NCBI GenBank assembly: GCA_003222895.1 | Contig: QHXI01000048.1 | Span: forward strand, 117,312 to 181,311 | Source of the DNA: Acidobacteriota bacterium | GTDB taxonomy: Bacteria; Acidobacteriota; Blastocatellia; Pyrinomonadales; Pyrinomonadaceae | Direction: 5' to 3' | DNA: 64,000 nucleotides | Part shown: positions 34,096-44,389 of the stretch, piece after piece | How the letters are laid out: each line of letters begins with the position of its first letter | Numbering within the stretch: the stretch's first letter is position 1 | The notes under the pieces: generated by a model | What the model saw: only the letters and a program-made list of their open reading frames with translations | Told to the model about the DNA's origin: nothing | Databases searched by the model: none | Position numbers and translations under genes: made by a program

Positions 34096-35015
34096 GGCAG
34101 CTCCTTTCGCTTCGCTTCGACCGGATCGGCATGTTCCGAAACGAGTGGCGGCTCTTCCGGCTGGGGCAATTTCGGTCCCACCGAAACGCGATGAAAGAAC
34201 ACAGCGAGCAGGCCAAGGCCGGCCATCAACAGCCCAATTGGTTTCGCTGTCCACTTCCAATAGGTATAACTCGCCGGGATGACCGGGTTCTTGGGAAGTC
34301 CGTAGCGTTCCGGATGATTGATATCATGCAGCGTGTAGATGACATGTGTGCCCTTGATTGAAGGCGGATCGTAGACTCCGGCGTCCGCGAAGCCTGAGAC
34401 TTCGCGCAACTGCTTGGCCCGCAAGCCGGCTATCTGCACCATGTCTGACTTCGTGCCGAAGTGAAGACAACCTGTCGGGCAGGCTTTTATGCACGCGGGT
34501 TCGAGTCCCTGGCCTACTCGATCAGAGCAAAGCGTGCACTTGTAAACCTTCTTGGTCTTCTCGTTGAACTTTGGAATGTCGAAGGGACAGCCGGAGATGC
34601 AGTAACCACAGCCGATGCAATTGTCCTGCTGAAAATCGACGATGCCGTTTTCATACTTGATAATCGCGCCATCGGCCGGACACGCGCGCAGACAACCCGG
34701 ATCTTCACAGTGCATGCACTGATCTTTCCGCATCAGCCACATCAGGTTGCCATCACGAGCATCTTCAGCAAACTTGATCAGGTTCCAATAGTTCCACTCG
34801 GTCGATGGCATCGTCTGATACGTATCGTCGAAGGTTGTTTCGCGAAACGGATGATCGTTCCATTCGACACAGGCTACTTCGCAAGCTTTGCAGCCGATGC
34901 AAGTGGTCACGTCGATATACTTGCAGACTTCTTCGGCGCGTTGCGTGCCCGCACCCGGGACTGGACCAGGATGAGCCGAGATTTCCTGAATCTGAAATGT
35001 TTGTGGATTACTCAT
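34092..35015 (-). CDS. Formate dehydrogenase, iron-sulfur (beta) subunit
   Basis: 307 residues. Four ferredoxin-type clusters: C-I-G-C-K-A-C-E-V-A-C, C-M-H-C-E-D-P-G-C-L-R-A-C-P, C-I-G-C-G-Y-C-I-S-G-C-P and C-T-L-C with C-I-K-A-C-P. A single C-terminal membrane span (I-G-L-L-M-A-G-L-G-L-L-A-V) is the FdnH/FdoH anchor. It starts 20 bases after the VOC gene ends. Confidence 0.95.
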   Translation of the reverse strand: MSNPQTFQIQEISAHPGPVPGAGTQRAEEVCKYIDVTTCIGCKACEVACVEWNDHPFRETTFDDTYQTMPSTEWNYWNLIKFAEDARDGNLMWLMRKDQCMHCEDPGCLRACPADGAIIKYENGIVDFQQDNCIGCGYCISGCPFDIPKFNEKTKKVYKCTLCSDRVGQGLEPACIKACPTGCLHFGTKSDMVQIAGLRAKQLREVSGFADAGVYDPPSIKGTHVIYTLHDINHPERYGLPKNPVIPASYTYWKWTAKPIGLLMAGLGLLAVFFHRVSVGPKLPQPEEPPLVSEHADPVEAKRKELP

Positions 35016-35034
35016 TTCACCGCCTTCCCAGCTG

Positions 35035-35418
35035 TCAATGCTCGGTATTATTTACGATCGCCAGGATGTTACCGTCGGGGTCTTTGAACCATGCGGCTCT
35101 CATTTTTCCTGAAACATGGACATCGCCTTCGAGTTTGGTTTCGGGAAAATCATAGTGTTCGAAGTCGACGCCGCGGCCTTTGAGCGTCCTCACAGTTCCA
35201 TCAACATCGTCGACCACCCAGGTTGCCGCCGTAGCTTTGTTCGTTCCTGCATACTCCGATTCATAAACGAACAACTTCGATCCACCGCTGTCGTAAGCGA
35301 CTACTCCCTCATGGTCGTCGCCGGTAGGTTTGAAGCCGAGCACGCCTTCATAGAAATTCTTAGCGTTGTGGATTTTCTTCACCGCAATGGTTGCCATCGC
35401 TTCGTTATCGTTGAGCAT
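35035..35418 (-). CDS. VOC (glyoxalase/bleomycin-resistance) family protein
   Basis: 127 residues, ATG at 35418 with AGGAGG upstream. V-K-K-I-H-N-A-K-N-F-Y-E-G-V-L-G-F at the N terminus and F-K-D-P-D-G-N-I-L-A-I-V at the C terminus are the two paired-motif ends of the VOC fold. Metal ligands are not all evident. Unusually it sits between the alpha and beta formate dehydrogenase genes in the same operon. Confidence 0.88.
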   Translation of the reverse strand: MLNDNEAMATIAVKKIHNAKNFYEGVLGFKPTGDDHEGVVAYDSGGSKLFVYESEYAGTNKATAATWVVDDVDGTVRTLKGRGVDFEHYDFPETKLEGDVHVSGKMRAAWFKDPDGNILAIVNNTEH

Positions 35419-35440
35419 TTCATTTCCTCCTTGTGGTAAA

Positions 35441-38400
35441 TCAGATTTTCTCGATCTTCACCAGAAATCCCTTGAACTCCGGTGTGTAAGCGTTCGGATC
35501 GATCGCTGCCGGCGACAGTTGATTTGCGGTCATCAGCGAAGTCTTGCCGGCGTCCTCCGCAATGCCGCGATAGCCCCAGTGAATCGGCAGGCCGATTTGA
35601 TAAATCTTCTTGCCGTCGATCATCATCGGCTTGATCCGTTTAGTGACCATCGCTTTGGCAATGTATTCGCCGCGGGCGCTGGTCACTCTTACCTTTTCCC
35701 CGCCGGTGATTCCCATTTCGTTCGCAAGCTGCGCCGGCACTTCGACAAACGGCTCAGGCACAAGTTGCACGTTCATCGGATTATTCTTGGTCCAATAGTG
35801 ATAGTGCTCAGTTAATCGATACGTGGTGCACACGACATTGAACCCCTCGGCCGGAGTGCCAAGCTTGTCCATGTCCGATTTGAATTTCTTCGCGACTGGA
35901 TTGGTCGATTGCTTCGGGTGAAGTGGATTTGCGATCGGACTTTCAACCGGCTCGTAGTGTTCGGGAAATGGTCCATCGGCAAAGGCCGCGAGCGGCGCAA
36001 AGATACGACCTACCCCTTCCGGGTTCATTATGAAAGGCCCCATGTGGTCCGCGGGTTTTGAATCCACTTTGAAGTCCGGCACGTCGTTGCCAACCCACTT
36101 CTGCTGCGCTTCGTTCCACCAGACTTGGCGGCGTTCCATGTCCCACGGTTTACCGGACGGGTCACAGGAAGCGCGGTTGTACATCACGCGCCTATTGGCC
36201 GGCCATGACCATGCCCAGTTCTGGTAGATGCCAAGACCTGAAGGATCGTCCGTGCCGCGCCGTTGCATCTGTGGCCCTGCTTCAGTCCACGAACCTGAAT
36301 ACAGCCAATTGCCACAGGCAGTCGTGCCGTCATCTTTCAACCAGGCAAAGCCCGGCAGTTGCTGTCCGGCTTTGATTGTCTGACCCGGAAAAAGTTTTTC
36401 ATCAGTCAGATCAACGAGCGCCTTGCCGTTTATTTCCTTCGCAACTTCCGCGAGCGAAGGATTCTGCGGGGTCGTGTACGCCCAGGTAAGATTCAGAATT
36501 GGATCGGGAAACTTGCCGCCTTCCTTTTGATAAAGCTCGCGCATTCTTAGGAAGATCCGCGCAAGAATTTCCTGATCGACTTTCGCAGCGCCGGGTGGCG
36601 GCACGGCAACATACTTCCATTGCAGCCAACGCGCGGAATTGACGAACGTTCCGTCTTTCTCTGCGAATCCTGCGCCCGGCAGACGATAGATAGTCGTATT
36701 GATTTTCTTCATGTCGTCTTTCGTAATGCCCGGTGCGCGCCAAAACTCCGCCGTCTCTTCCGGATAGAGTTCACAAACAACCAGGAAGTCGGCTTTCTTC
36801 AACGCTTCGATGTTCTTACGAGAGTTTGGACCAATTGCCACCCCATTCATGCCGAAAGCAAACAAACCCTTCACTTTGCCCGCGTACATTTCGTCCCACA
36901 TTTCGGTCCATGAGAATTTGCGATCGATCTTTGGGAGATACTGATAGTTGAAATCGGTCTCCTTTTTTGCCGAATCTCCGTAGAGAGATTTCAAGAACGA
37001 GACCATGAATTTCGGTGTGTTGGACCAATAGTTATACGAGTCCCATTCATTTGGTTTCGATGACGTCGGAGTCGTTCGTTTAAGAAAAGCCGCGAGATCC
37101 GTATCGTTTGGTTGCGGAATCTTCAGATAGCCGGGAAAGATATCGAAGACTCCGCCCATGTCAGTGGCGCCCTGGATATTTGAGTGGCCGCGCAAAGCAT
37201 TCACTCCTCCGCCCGCACGTCCGACGTTTCCGAGAATCAATTGCAGGATTGCCGCCGTGCGAATGATCTGCGTGCCGAAAGTGTGCTGCGTCCAGCCCAC
37301 GGCATAGATGATCGTCGCGGCTTTCTTCATGTCGCCGTTCTTGCGAACCGAAGTGAAAAGATCGGCGGCCTTAATAAATTGATCACGCGGAATCCCAGTG
37401 ATGCGCTCAACCATCTCAGGCGTGTAACGGGAATACTGCTGTTTCAGAAGTTGAAACACTGAGCGCGGATGCTGCAACGAAAGATCGTAGGCCACATTCG
37501 GCGGCAACATCGGCGGCGGTTTCTGTCCGCCCTGAGCTGAAGCGCCGGGGCCGCCAGCAGCTTGATGACCGCCCGCGTCGCCACCTTTTTCTGAATTCTT
37601 TCCGACGGACCCTTTGGGTGAGTTGCCCTCGCTCACGGTCGGGCTTCTGACACCTTGATTGGCAGATTCAATCTTCCAGCCTTCTTCATAGTTCCAGGTT
37701 GATTTGTCGTAGGTGGTAGCGCCCGCGTCAAAGCCCGAGAACAATCCGTCTTCAGGAAGTTTGAATCCGTCCTTAACTATGAAGGCGGCATTGGTGTAGT
37801 TGATGAGGTAATCTTTCGCGATGCGATTGTTCTGGATGGCGTAGTTGATCAAGCCGCCGAGAAAAGCGATGTCGGTCCCGGCGCGAATCTGTAGGAAGAG
37901 ATCTGCTTGGGTCGCCGTGCGCGTGAAGCGCGGATCGACGACGATCATCTTCGCGTTGCGGTGCAGCTTCGCTTCAACCGGCCACTTGAAACCACACGGG
38001 TGGTTCTCGGCTGGGTTGCCGCCCATGATCAACATCATGTCGGTGTTCTTGATGTCGATCCAGCCATTGGTCATCGCGCCGCGTCCGAATGTGGGCCCCA
38101 AACTGGAGACCGTCGGACCGTGTCAAACCCGGGCCTGCGTTTCGAAATAGCAGACCCCCAGGCTGCGCATGGTCTTGACGGCGAGAAAATTCAGTTCATT
38201 TGTGTCGGTGCAGCCACCGATCCAACCGATCGTCTCCAGACGGTTAACGGTGTAACCATTCTTGTCTTTGTCGATGAACGTGGCGTCGCGAGTTTTCTTT
38301 GTCCAACGCGCAATCTCTTCGATTGCATTGTCCCAGGAAATATCCTCCCAATCAGTTGCTCCGGGACGTCGCACTTGCGGCTTCAGCAGACGACGATCGT

Positions 38401-38704
38401 TGACGATGTCCTGTTGAAGTGATGCGCCCTTCGGACAGAGCGTACCGCGATTGATCGGATGATCCGGATCGCCCTCGACATGCACGACCTGCGGGATCGC
38501 GTTCTTCGCCTTGTCGCCCAGCGTGTGAATGATCACGCCGCAACTGACTGAACAGTAGGGACAAGTGCTGCGGGTCTCAGTAGTACGCGCAATCTTCAAG
38601 CCCTGCGTTTGCGCATAAACCGGAGCCAAGCTGAATCCGAACACACTGACGCCTGCGCCTCCGATCAAGGTCGTCTTGATGAAGGTTCTTCTTGAGACTT
38701 CCAT
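35441..38704 (-). CDS. Formate dehydrogenase alpha subunit, selenocysteine-containing (UGA at 38123-38125)
   Basis: Tat signal S-R-R-T-F-I-K at residues 4-10. [4Fe-4S] ligands C-P-Y-C-S-V-S-C and L-C-P-K-G. Codon 194 is UGA in the context A-R-V-[UGA]-H-G-P-T-V, the exact Sec site of E. coli FdnG/FdoG. Read through, the protein has 1087 residues and continues with G-R-G-A-M-T-N-G-W-I-D-I-K-N. Just after UGA, GGUCC (38119-38115) can pair with GGGCC around a loop containing GGUCU, as in known SECIS elements. Residues about 348-397 are a Gly/Ser/Pro-rich insertion. It oxidises formate with bis-MGD-Mo/W in the periplasm. Confidence 0.95.
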
Positions 38705-38885
38705 ACAAGCCTCCGCTAAAAGTGAAGCAAAACTAGAGGGCTGAGATGGAGGAAACTTCTTAGATAGGTCCAGGCCGGGCTGAAAGCTTGGGGCGGCCTA
38801 CGGTAGCCTTACAAGTAACATGTTCATTTAGTTTGTTGGGAACGTGGCTTTTTGCTCACGCGGTAGATGCCAACAATTCAGAAGA

Positions 38886-39674
38886 TCATAAGCCGACGAG
38901 GTTCAATTCGATCTTCGTGTAGCCGTGTTCTCTCGACCAAAGATCCAAAGGGGCGGCATAAATCTCATCCACCAGCGGCGCGGCGAATCCCAAACGAGTA
39001 AGATCGACTCCTTTAATATAATGGTTGCAGGAATCACAGGCCTCAATGCGGACATGATCGAATTCGGATGAATGGAAGTATCCCAGTTTGGCAGGCCGCT
39101 CTTCACCGCAGTTCGCGCACACGACGCGACGGAATTCCCACCTCGAGAGACAAGTCGCGCAGATCAAATCACGATTACCGCTCTCGGCGTTGCGTTCTTT
39201 ATTTTGAAGGAAACTTACTTGTGGCTTCCCGCCACAGAACGGACAGGTCCTCTCGCCGCCGGCTAGTTCGCGTCCGACAGGTTTTGCCCCACTCTCGATT
39301 AACCAGTGTGTGTAGGGCTGTATGATCGCTTTAGCGAAAAACTGAGTGTCTGATGGATTGCGCCAATAATCAATTAAGATTTCGTTGGTGACTTGTGCAC
39401 CGTTGACCAATAGATTTTTAGCCTCTGCTGCGAGTAAAGCAGGACCATGCGATACGACATTTTGCAGGAGACTGAAACTGCTTTCTTTGATTACCGGCAA
39501 GTCCGTTTGCAAATCGCCTGATGGTAGCCAGGCTCTCCGGCTCCGAAGGGACTCATAAATCTCCTGCTGCGCTCGCAGCAGTTGGGCATAGAACACCAAC
39601 AGCTCCTTCGCTCCGCTCGATTGTCCGGCCAGCCGATCCGCCCTTTCAATTTGTTGGTTCCAGAAGTTACTCAT
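38886..39674 (-). CDS. fdhE: Formate dehydrogenase accessory protein FdhE
   Basis: The ATG at 39674 gives 262 residues. Four zinc-ribbon CxxC pairs: C-P-F-C near residue 168, C-A-T-C, C-A-N-C and C-D-S-C. FdhE binds the catalytic subunit before Tat export and keeps it oxygen-protected. Located upstream of the alpha subunit on the same strand with a 180-base gap. Confidence 0.92.
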   Translation of the reverse strand: MSNFWNQQIERADRLAGQSSGAKELLVFYAQLLRAQQEIYESLRSRRAWLPSGDLQTDLPVIKESSFSLLQNVVSHGPALLAAEAKNLLVNGAQVTNEILIDYWRNPSDTQFFAKAIIQPYTHWLIESGAKPVGRELAGGERTCPFCGGKPQVSFLQNKERNAESGNRDLICATCLSRWEFRRVVCANCGEERPAKLGYFHSSEFDHVRIEACDSCNHYIKGVDLTRLGFAAPLVDEIYAAPLDLWSREHGYTKIELNLVGL

Positions 39675-39779
39675 TTGGCATGGAACTACTTTGCTCAGGC
39701 ATGGACTGTCGTAACGATATTCTCGTAACTGCCCGATGTCCAAGGCATGTTTTGACTAACTCTATGTTATTGAAATAAA

Positions 39780-39855
39780 TGGTGGCCAGGGACGGAATCG
39801 AACCGCCGACGCCGGCCTTTTCAGGGCCGCGCTCTACCAACTGAGCTACCTGGCC
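39780..39855 (-). tRNA. tRNA-Phe (GAA)
   Basis: 76 bases with encoded CCA. Acceptor GGCCAGG pairs with CCTGGCC. D arm GCTCAGTTGGTAGAGC, anticodon stem CGGCC/GGCCG with loop CTGAAAA giving anticodon GAA, T arm GGCGGTTCGATTCCGTCC. Confidence 0.97.
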
Positions 39856-39969
39856 ATTGCGATTGAGGAATTTGCAGTATAGGAAAGCGCTTTGAAGACT
39901 GTCAAACGAAGAGTCAAATGAATTTGCGATTTGATTAGGCTTCAGTTCCCTTCTACGGACCGGCACGCG

Positions 39970-40875
39970 TTACATGAATAATTCTTCCAAAGACTGTCGC
40001 ACTGGTTGAACTGAAACTAACTTGCCGTTCACTTTCCGCAACGCGGCGATCGCCGCATCCACTTCCCTTTCGTCAGTGACCTGAATGCGTATTCCGCTCG
40101 GAGTTGTAGTCACGTCCGCATCGATCGAAAGACTTCCTTTTAGTGCGTTTGCATCTGCATCGGTTGCGATCACTTCGATTGCGCTAGTCTCGCGCGCGCG
40201 CAGGTCGTTTAGCGACCCTGCATGAGCTACGCGTCCGCCCTTGAGTATCGCGACGTTGTCGCACAGCACTTCGATGTCTGAGAGGATATGCGAGCACATG
40301 AAGACAGTCTTTCCCTCGTTGCGCAACGAAGCGATTAGGTCACGCACCTCGCGACGACCCACCGGATCGAGTCCGCTCATCGGCTCGTCCAGAAAAACGA
40401 TTTCGGGATCATTCACGAGCGCTTGCGCAAGTCCGACGCGTTGCAGCATTCCCTTTGAAAACTTTCGCAGTTGACGATCCCAACTCCTCTGATCGAGGTT
40501 CACCCGCGTCAACAACTCCTGGGTTCGCGCTTTAATGTTATTCCCGCCGAACAACTCGCCGCAGTAATTCAGAAACTCGCGCGCGGTCAGGTAATCGTAG
40601 AAGTAAGGATTCTCGGGCAAGTAACCGATTTGCGCGTGCATCGAAACGTCGCTGATATCGTGGCCGAGAATGCGCGCGCTCCCTCCGGTCGGAAAGATCA
40701 GACGCATCAGCAGCTTCAGGGTCGTCGTCTTGCCCGCTCCATTCGCGCCGAGAAAACCAAAGATTTGTCCCCGCTCAACATCCAGAGACAAACCATCGAG
40801 CGCGCGCACTTTGCGCTTGCGCCAGAAACCGACCTCATAATCTTTCGTCAGGTTTTGGATTTCGATGATTGGCAT
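39970..40875 (-). CDS. ABC transporter ATP-binding protein
   Basis: 301 residues. Walker [10 protein letters not shown], signature F-S-K-G-M-L-Q-R, Walker [14 protein letters not shown], switch His C-S-H-I-L-S-D. It belongs to the ABC-2 export group and has a 70-residue C-terminal extension. It is the last gene of a five-gene operon, starting immediately after the TPR-like gene, with its permease at 41775. Confidence 0.92.
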   Translation of the reverse strand: MPIIEIQNLTKDYEVGFWRKRKVRALDGLSLDVERGQIFGFLGANGAGKTTTLKLLMRLIFPTGGSARILGHDISDVSMHAQIGYLPENPYFYDYLTAREFLNYCGELFGGNNIKARTQELLTRVNLDQRSWDRQLRKFSKGMLQRVGLAQALVNDPEIVFLDEPMSGLDPVGRREVRDLIASLRNEGKTVFMCSHILSDIEVLCDNVAILKGGRVAHAGSLNDLRARETSAIEVIATDADANALKGSLSIDADVTTTPSGIRIQVTDEREVDAAIAALRKVNGKLVSVQPVRQSLEELFM

Positions 40876-41778
40876 CTATCTTCTCGGCACGCCGGTGTAC
40901 TGGCTCAAATCGACGTTGCATCCTTTTTCAGTCAATCGATAAGGCGTGTCCGATGGATCGAGCGGCGCGTTGGTCATTCGATCGATCTGGAAATGCGCTG
41001 CGCGCAACTCGCTGCTGACTTCGGTCCAGGACGAAACACACTTTCCGCTCTTTTCCTTGTAAGCCGCAAGGACTTGCCGGAGCGCTTCTGTCTGATCGAG
41101 CGAATCCAAACGCATCAATTGCCTGGTCACCATGTTCTTGACCTTCGGATCGTCCGACGAATCGTATAGGTGCCGGTACATCTCGCGTGCAGCATCGCGC
41201 GATCCGCCTTCAGCTTTCATACGCGCGCTGAGCGCCGCCATCCACGCCGGCGCGCCCGGAATTTTTGCGCCGGCCGCGTACGCTTCGCTGGCCTTCTGAT
41301 ATTCATGACGCTGCCAATAGACATAACCGAGGTGTTGATAGAGCCGCCACTCGGAAGGATTAGCGGCGACGCCCGACTCCAGCAACGCGATGGCGTAATC
41401 CGAATTCAATTCCGGCAAAATCATCGCGCCGTATTCGTAAGGCGCAATGAATTGCGGGTCGAGCGTCGTGCACACGCGCAGCAGTGACGGCAACAGACGC
41501 AGATCCAAATCAGCGAGCGTAAAACTTTCAGAATGCGTATCTTCAAACACGACAATCTTGCGACCGACGTACTGAAGCGAACGCATCCAGTACCAATCCG
41601 CGGCCAGTCCATTGAACGCGAGACTCATACGTTTAGCGGTCGCAGCTTTGACGTAGATCGGATCATCAGCAAATTGCGCCTCGACATTTGACTGCCGCGA
41701 ATCCATTACGCGCACGAGCGCGACGGCTATGGCCAGGCCGACGACAATCTGAATGACGAGCAATATGCTTTTCTTCAT
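40876..41778 (-). CDS. Membrane-anchored TPR-like protein
   Basis: 300 residues: one N-terminal span (L-L-V-I-Q-I-V-V-G-L-A-I-A-V-A-L-V), then a helical region with A-D-W-Y-W-M-R-S-L-Q-Y-V-G and Y-Q-H-L-G-Y-V-Y-W-Q-R-H-E-Y-Q-K-A-S-E-A-Y, which is TPR-like. It overlaps the permease gene stop by four bases and abuts the ATPase gene, so it is probably a subunit or partner of the transporter. Function unknown. Confidence 0.7.
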   Translation of the reverse strand: MKKSILLVIQIVVGLAIAVALVRVMDSRQSNVEAQFADDPIYVKAATAKRMSLAFNGLAADWYWMRSLQYVGRKIVVFEDTHSESFTLADLDLRLLPSLLRVCTTLDPQFIAPYEYGAMILPELNSDYAIALLESGVAANPSEWRLYQHLGYVYWQRHEYQKASEAYAAGAKIPGAPAWMAALSARMKAEGGSRDAAREMYRHLYDSSDDPKVKNMVTRQLMRLDSLDQTEALRQVLAAYKEKSGKCVSSWTEVSSELRAAHFQIDRMTNAPLDPSDTPYRLTEKGCNVDLSQYTGVPRR

Positions 41779-42656
41779 TTGAAATTTCGCCGGCCCAAAA
41801 TCAAAGTCGCCGCCGCCAACAAAACAGAGCTGTAAACGATCGTATACGCAGCGGCCAGTCCAACCGCACTCGCGTCAGGCACGGTGCCATGCGCCGTCGG
41901 CGTAATCAGGCTGTAATGAGTTAGGTTCGGCAGCAGATAATAGAGAGCGCGAAAGAGAGCCCGCGCTGCAACGCTGCTGCTCGAATTCGCCAAGCTCTTT
42001 AGATCGCCGCTGAAATGTCCAATGATGAAAATAAAGAAAGTCATTAAGGCCGACAAAGCCGGCGATGAAAATGACGAAAACAGCAGCGCCACGCCAGTCA
42101 GAATCATCAGCTCAAAATAGATCAAAAGGATCGCCGGCCAAACTTTCGGCACCAGCGGATCCCAGCCTCGATGAATGTAAATGAGCGCGAGCGAAACGCC
42201 GACGCCCATGATGGCGACATTGATTAGCAGCGTCAGGCCGAGACCCAAATATTTTCCAAGCAGAAATTGTCCGCGGCTGATCGGCTTGGATAGAATGGCG
42301 TAAAGAGTGCGGCGTTCGATCTCTTTGTAGACCAGGCCGACACCGACGAAAATCGCGATGAATGCTCCGAATAGAAGCATCGCGCTCAAGCCGAGATCGA
42401 CGATGATTTTGGATTCCTGCCCCGCGGAAAGCTCACCCAGAAATATCGATCCGCCGATCAGCAGCAAGACGAAGAGGACGAGATTATAGAGAACTCGATC
42501 GCGGACTGCTTCGCGAAACGCGTTGCGAGCAATAGCCAACGTGCGCCGAAGATTCTTCCCGAATGAATTCGAATCGCGGATGGCAGAAGCGGCCGATGTA
42601 GGATCGGGGATCTTAGCTTGGTTTTGCTGCGTAGCGTCAGAAGGCAATTGGCTCAT
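41775..42656 (-). CDS. ABC-2 type transporter permease
   Basis: 293 residues from the ATG at 42656. Six hydrophobic spans; I-A-R-N-A-F-R-E-A-V-R-D-R-V-L-Y at the start and E-R-R-T-L-Y-A-I-L-S-K-P-I-S-R-G-Q-F-L-L-G-K-Y in the cytoplasmic loop are typical ABC-2/NosY-type blocks. Its start overlaps the end of the upstream membrane gene by 20 bases. Confidence 0.88.
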   Translation of the reverse strand: MSQLPSDATQQNQAKIPDPTSAASAIRDSNSFGKNLRRTLAIARNAFREAVRDRVLYNLVLFVLLLIGGSIFLGELSAGQESKIIVDLGLSAMLLFGAFIAIFVGVGLVYKEIERRTLYAILSKPISRGQFLLGKYLGLGLTLLINVAIMGVGVSLALIYIHRGWDPLVPKVWPAILLIYFELMILTGVALLFSSFSSPALSALMTFFIFIIGHFSGDLKSLANSSSSVAARALFRALYYLLPNLTHYSLITPTAHGTVPDASAVGLAAAYTIVYSSVLLAAATLILGRRNFK

Positions 42657-44358
42657 GGTCACGGCGCCTGCGCACGAACGCACCAACTATAAAAACAGTC
42701 GAAAGCAAAGTCCAACTAATAATGCTTGTGGCGCCGGAAAGTTTGCTGCGGGGCGGCTCGCGAAAATCAAGATTCACCATAGCGCGTTCGCTCGGCAACG
42801 AGATAAGCAAGGCTCCGTCAGCCGCCGGACGCGTCGGCAGCATTTGGCCATTCGCACTCGCGATCCAATGCGGATAATAGAAAGTTGCCACTCGTGCTTC
42901 TGTCGCAGGGCCGGCTTCGATCGTGAACGAGCGCTTCAGATCGGACCAATCACTAATCCGAATTGCGCGATTCCCTGCGGCAACCATTGCATCTGTTTGC
43001 GGCGGGACGCATTTCTCATACGACGGTTCGTTATGCGCGGATGCAGATGCCCAGGCAGGAAGCCATTGAATAATGCCCGGCGCTTCTTTCAGTGGCCCAA
43101 TCATCTGATCGAATGTCGTTCGTGATAGAAACGTCGCGCCGCGCACCGTCTGCGAGAACGAAAAGGTGACGGCCATCATCACTAATCCGGCCATCACCAA
43201 CGCGAGCGAACGCTTTGGCTGACGTAGCCGCGCGAACCAGACGGGCACGCTCGCCGCCATCAACAGCGGCGCGATCGTCGAAGTTACCGCCAGCCAACGG
43301 AAGGGATGTTGCGTCTTCTCAAGGTACGGAATCACAGCCCAAAGTGGTCGGCTGATTGAAGTGCTCATCAAGATCGAAAAGATGAGAAGTAGCGCGAGTG
43401 GTACTAGACTCTTGCGAAGCAGCGGGCGCTCGGGTTTCGCGAAAGCCCCAATCGCCGGGATGCACATCGCTATCGTGGCGATCGCGAGCAGACCCATCCA
43501 CCAAATCGATTCGTTTTCCGGACTCAACGTCGAAAAGATGAAGTTGTGCCGATAGTTCAGCATCGGATCGGGGTTCGGACCATCCGCGACGATCCATTTC
43601 ATCTCAGCAATCATCGTCACCCAATAAAACGCGCTGGCGCCAAGTCCCAGGAGAACGGCAACGGCGAGCTTAGCCAAAGTCTTTAATCGAAAGCGGCTCT
43701 CACGTTGAGTTTCGCTCCGACCCGCCATCGACACATTCAGCAGCGCGTAAAGCAACAACGTCAGTGAACCGAACACTGCCAGCGGTAAGTGACTTAAAAT
43801 CAATCCGGCATACGCGATCGCCAATCCTGCTGCGTCACGCCAGCGCCGTTGATCGCAAACTCGTTTTGTAAATCCGAGAGCGAACAACAAAGCCGCGCCG
43901 GCGGCAAACTCAGCGAGCTGCGCAGCTTGATAAAACTCAGCGAGGCGATACGGCATCAACGCATAGAACACTGCCGCCCAAATCGCGATGTGGCGCGGAA
44001 CATAACAACGCGCCCAAACGTAGGCGCCCAAACTTCCCAGCGCCGACAGAAAAGTTATGACCAACAGACTGCCTGCGTACCAATTGCCGGTCATAGCTCG
44101 GCCCGCGGCCAACAAGTAGTAAAGCGCCGGCGGATAAAAACGCACGACCACGTCGCCGTAACCAAAGTTCGGTGTCGCTAACCAGCCGGGATAGAGGTGG
44201 CCCTGGCGCAAAGCTTCATAAAACGGGATCGCAAAGTGATAATGATTCGCCAAATCATTATTCTTCGGCATGCCGAACAATATTGCCGGCAGCACGACGG
44301 CTGCACCCGCGAGTAAGGCCAGCATTGGCGCCGCAATTCTTTTCTGCGATTCAGACAC
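42637..44358 (-). CDS. Multi-span membrane protein, GT-C/YfhO-like, copy A
   Basis: 573 residues with about 12 hydrophobic spans. D-L-A-N-H-Y-H-F-A-I-P-F-Y in the first loop (acidic motif as in GT-C glycosyltransferases), L-Y-P-G-W-L-A and V-R-F-Y-P-P-A-L-Y-Y-L-L follow. It is clearly paralogous to the next gene. Such proteins are sometimes labelled '6-pyruvoyl-tetrahydropterin synthase-related', a name without functional basis. It probably acts on a polyprenyl-linked sugar or envelope glycan; this is inference. Confidence 0.75.
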   Translation of the reverse strand: MSESQKRIAAPMLALLAGAAVVLPAILFGMPKNNDLANHYHFAIPFYEALRQGHLYPGWLATPNFGYGDVVVRFYPPALYYLLAAGRAMTGNWYAGSLLVITFLSALGSLGAYVWARCYVPRHIAIWAAVFYALMPYRLAEFYQAAQLAEFAAGAALLFALGFTKRVCDQRRWRDAAGLAIAYAGLILSHLPLAVFGSLTLLLYALLNVSMAGRSETQRESRFRLKTLAKLAVAVLLGLGASAFYWVTMIAEMKWIVADGPNPDPMLNYRHNFIFSTLSPENESIWWMGLLAIATIAMCIPAIGAFAKPERPLLRKSLVPLALLLIFSILMSTSISRPLWAVIPYLEKTQHPFRWLAVTSTIAPLLMAASVPVWFARLRQPKRSLALVMAGLVMMAVTFSFSQTVRGATFLSRTTFDQMIGPLKEAPGIIQWLPAWASASAHNEPSYEKCVPPQTDAMVAAGNRAIRISDWSDLKRSFTIEAGPATEARVATFYYPHWIASANGQMLPTRPAADGALLISLPSERAMVNLDFREPPRSKLSGATSIISWTLLSTVFIVGAFVRRRRDHEPIAF

Positions 44359-44389
44359 TTGAGTTGTCGTAATGAGATTCGGGAGGAAA

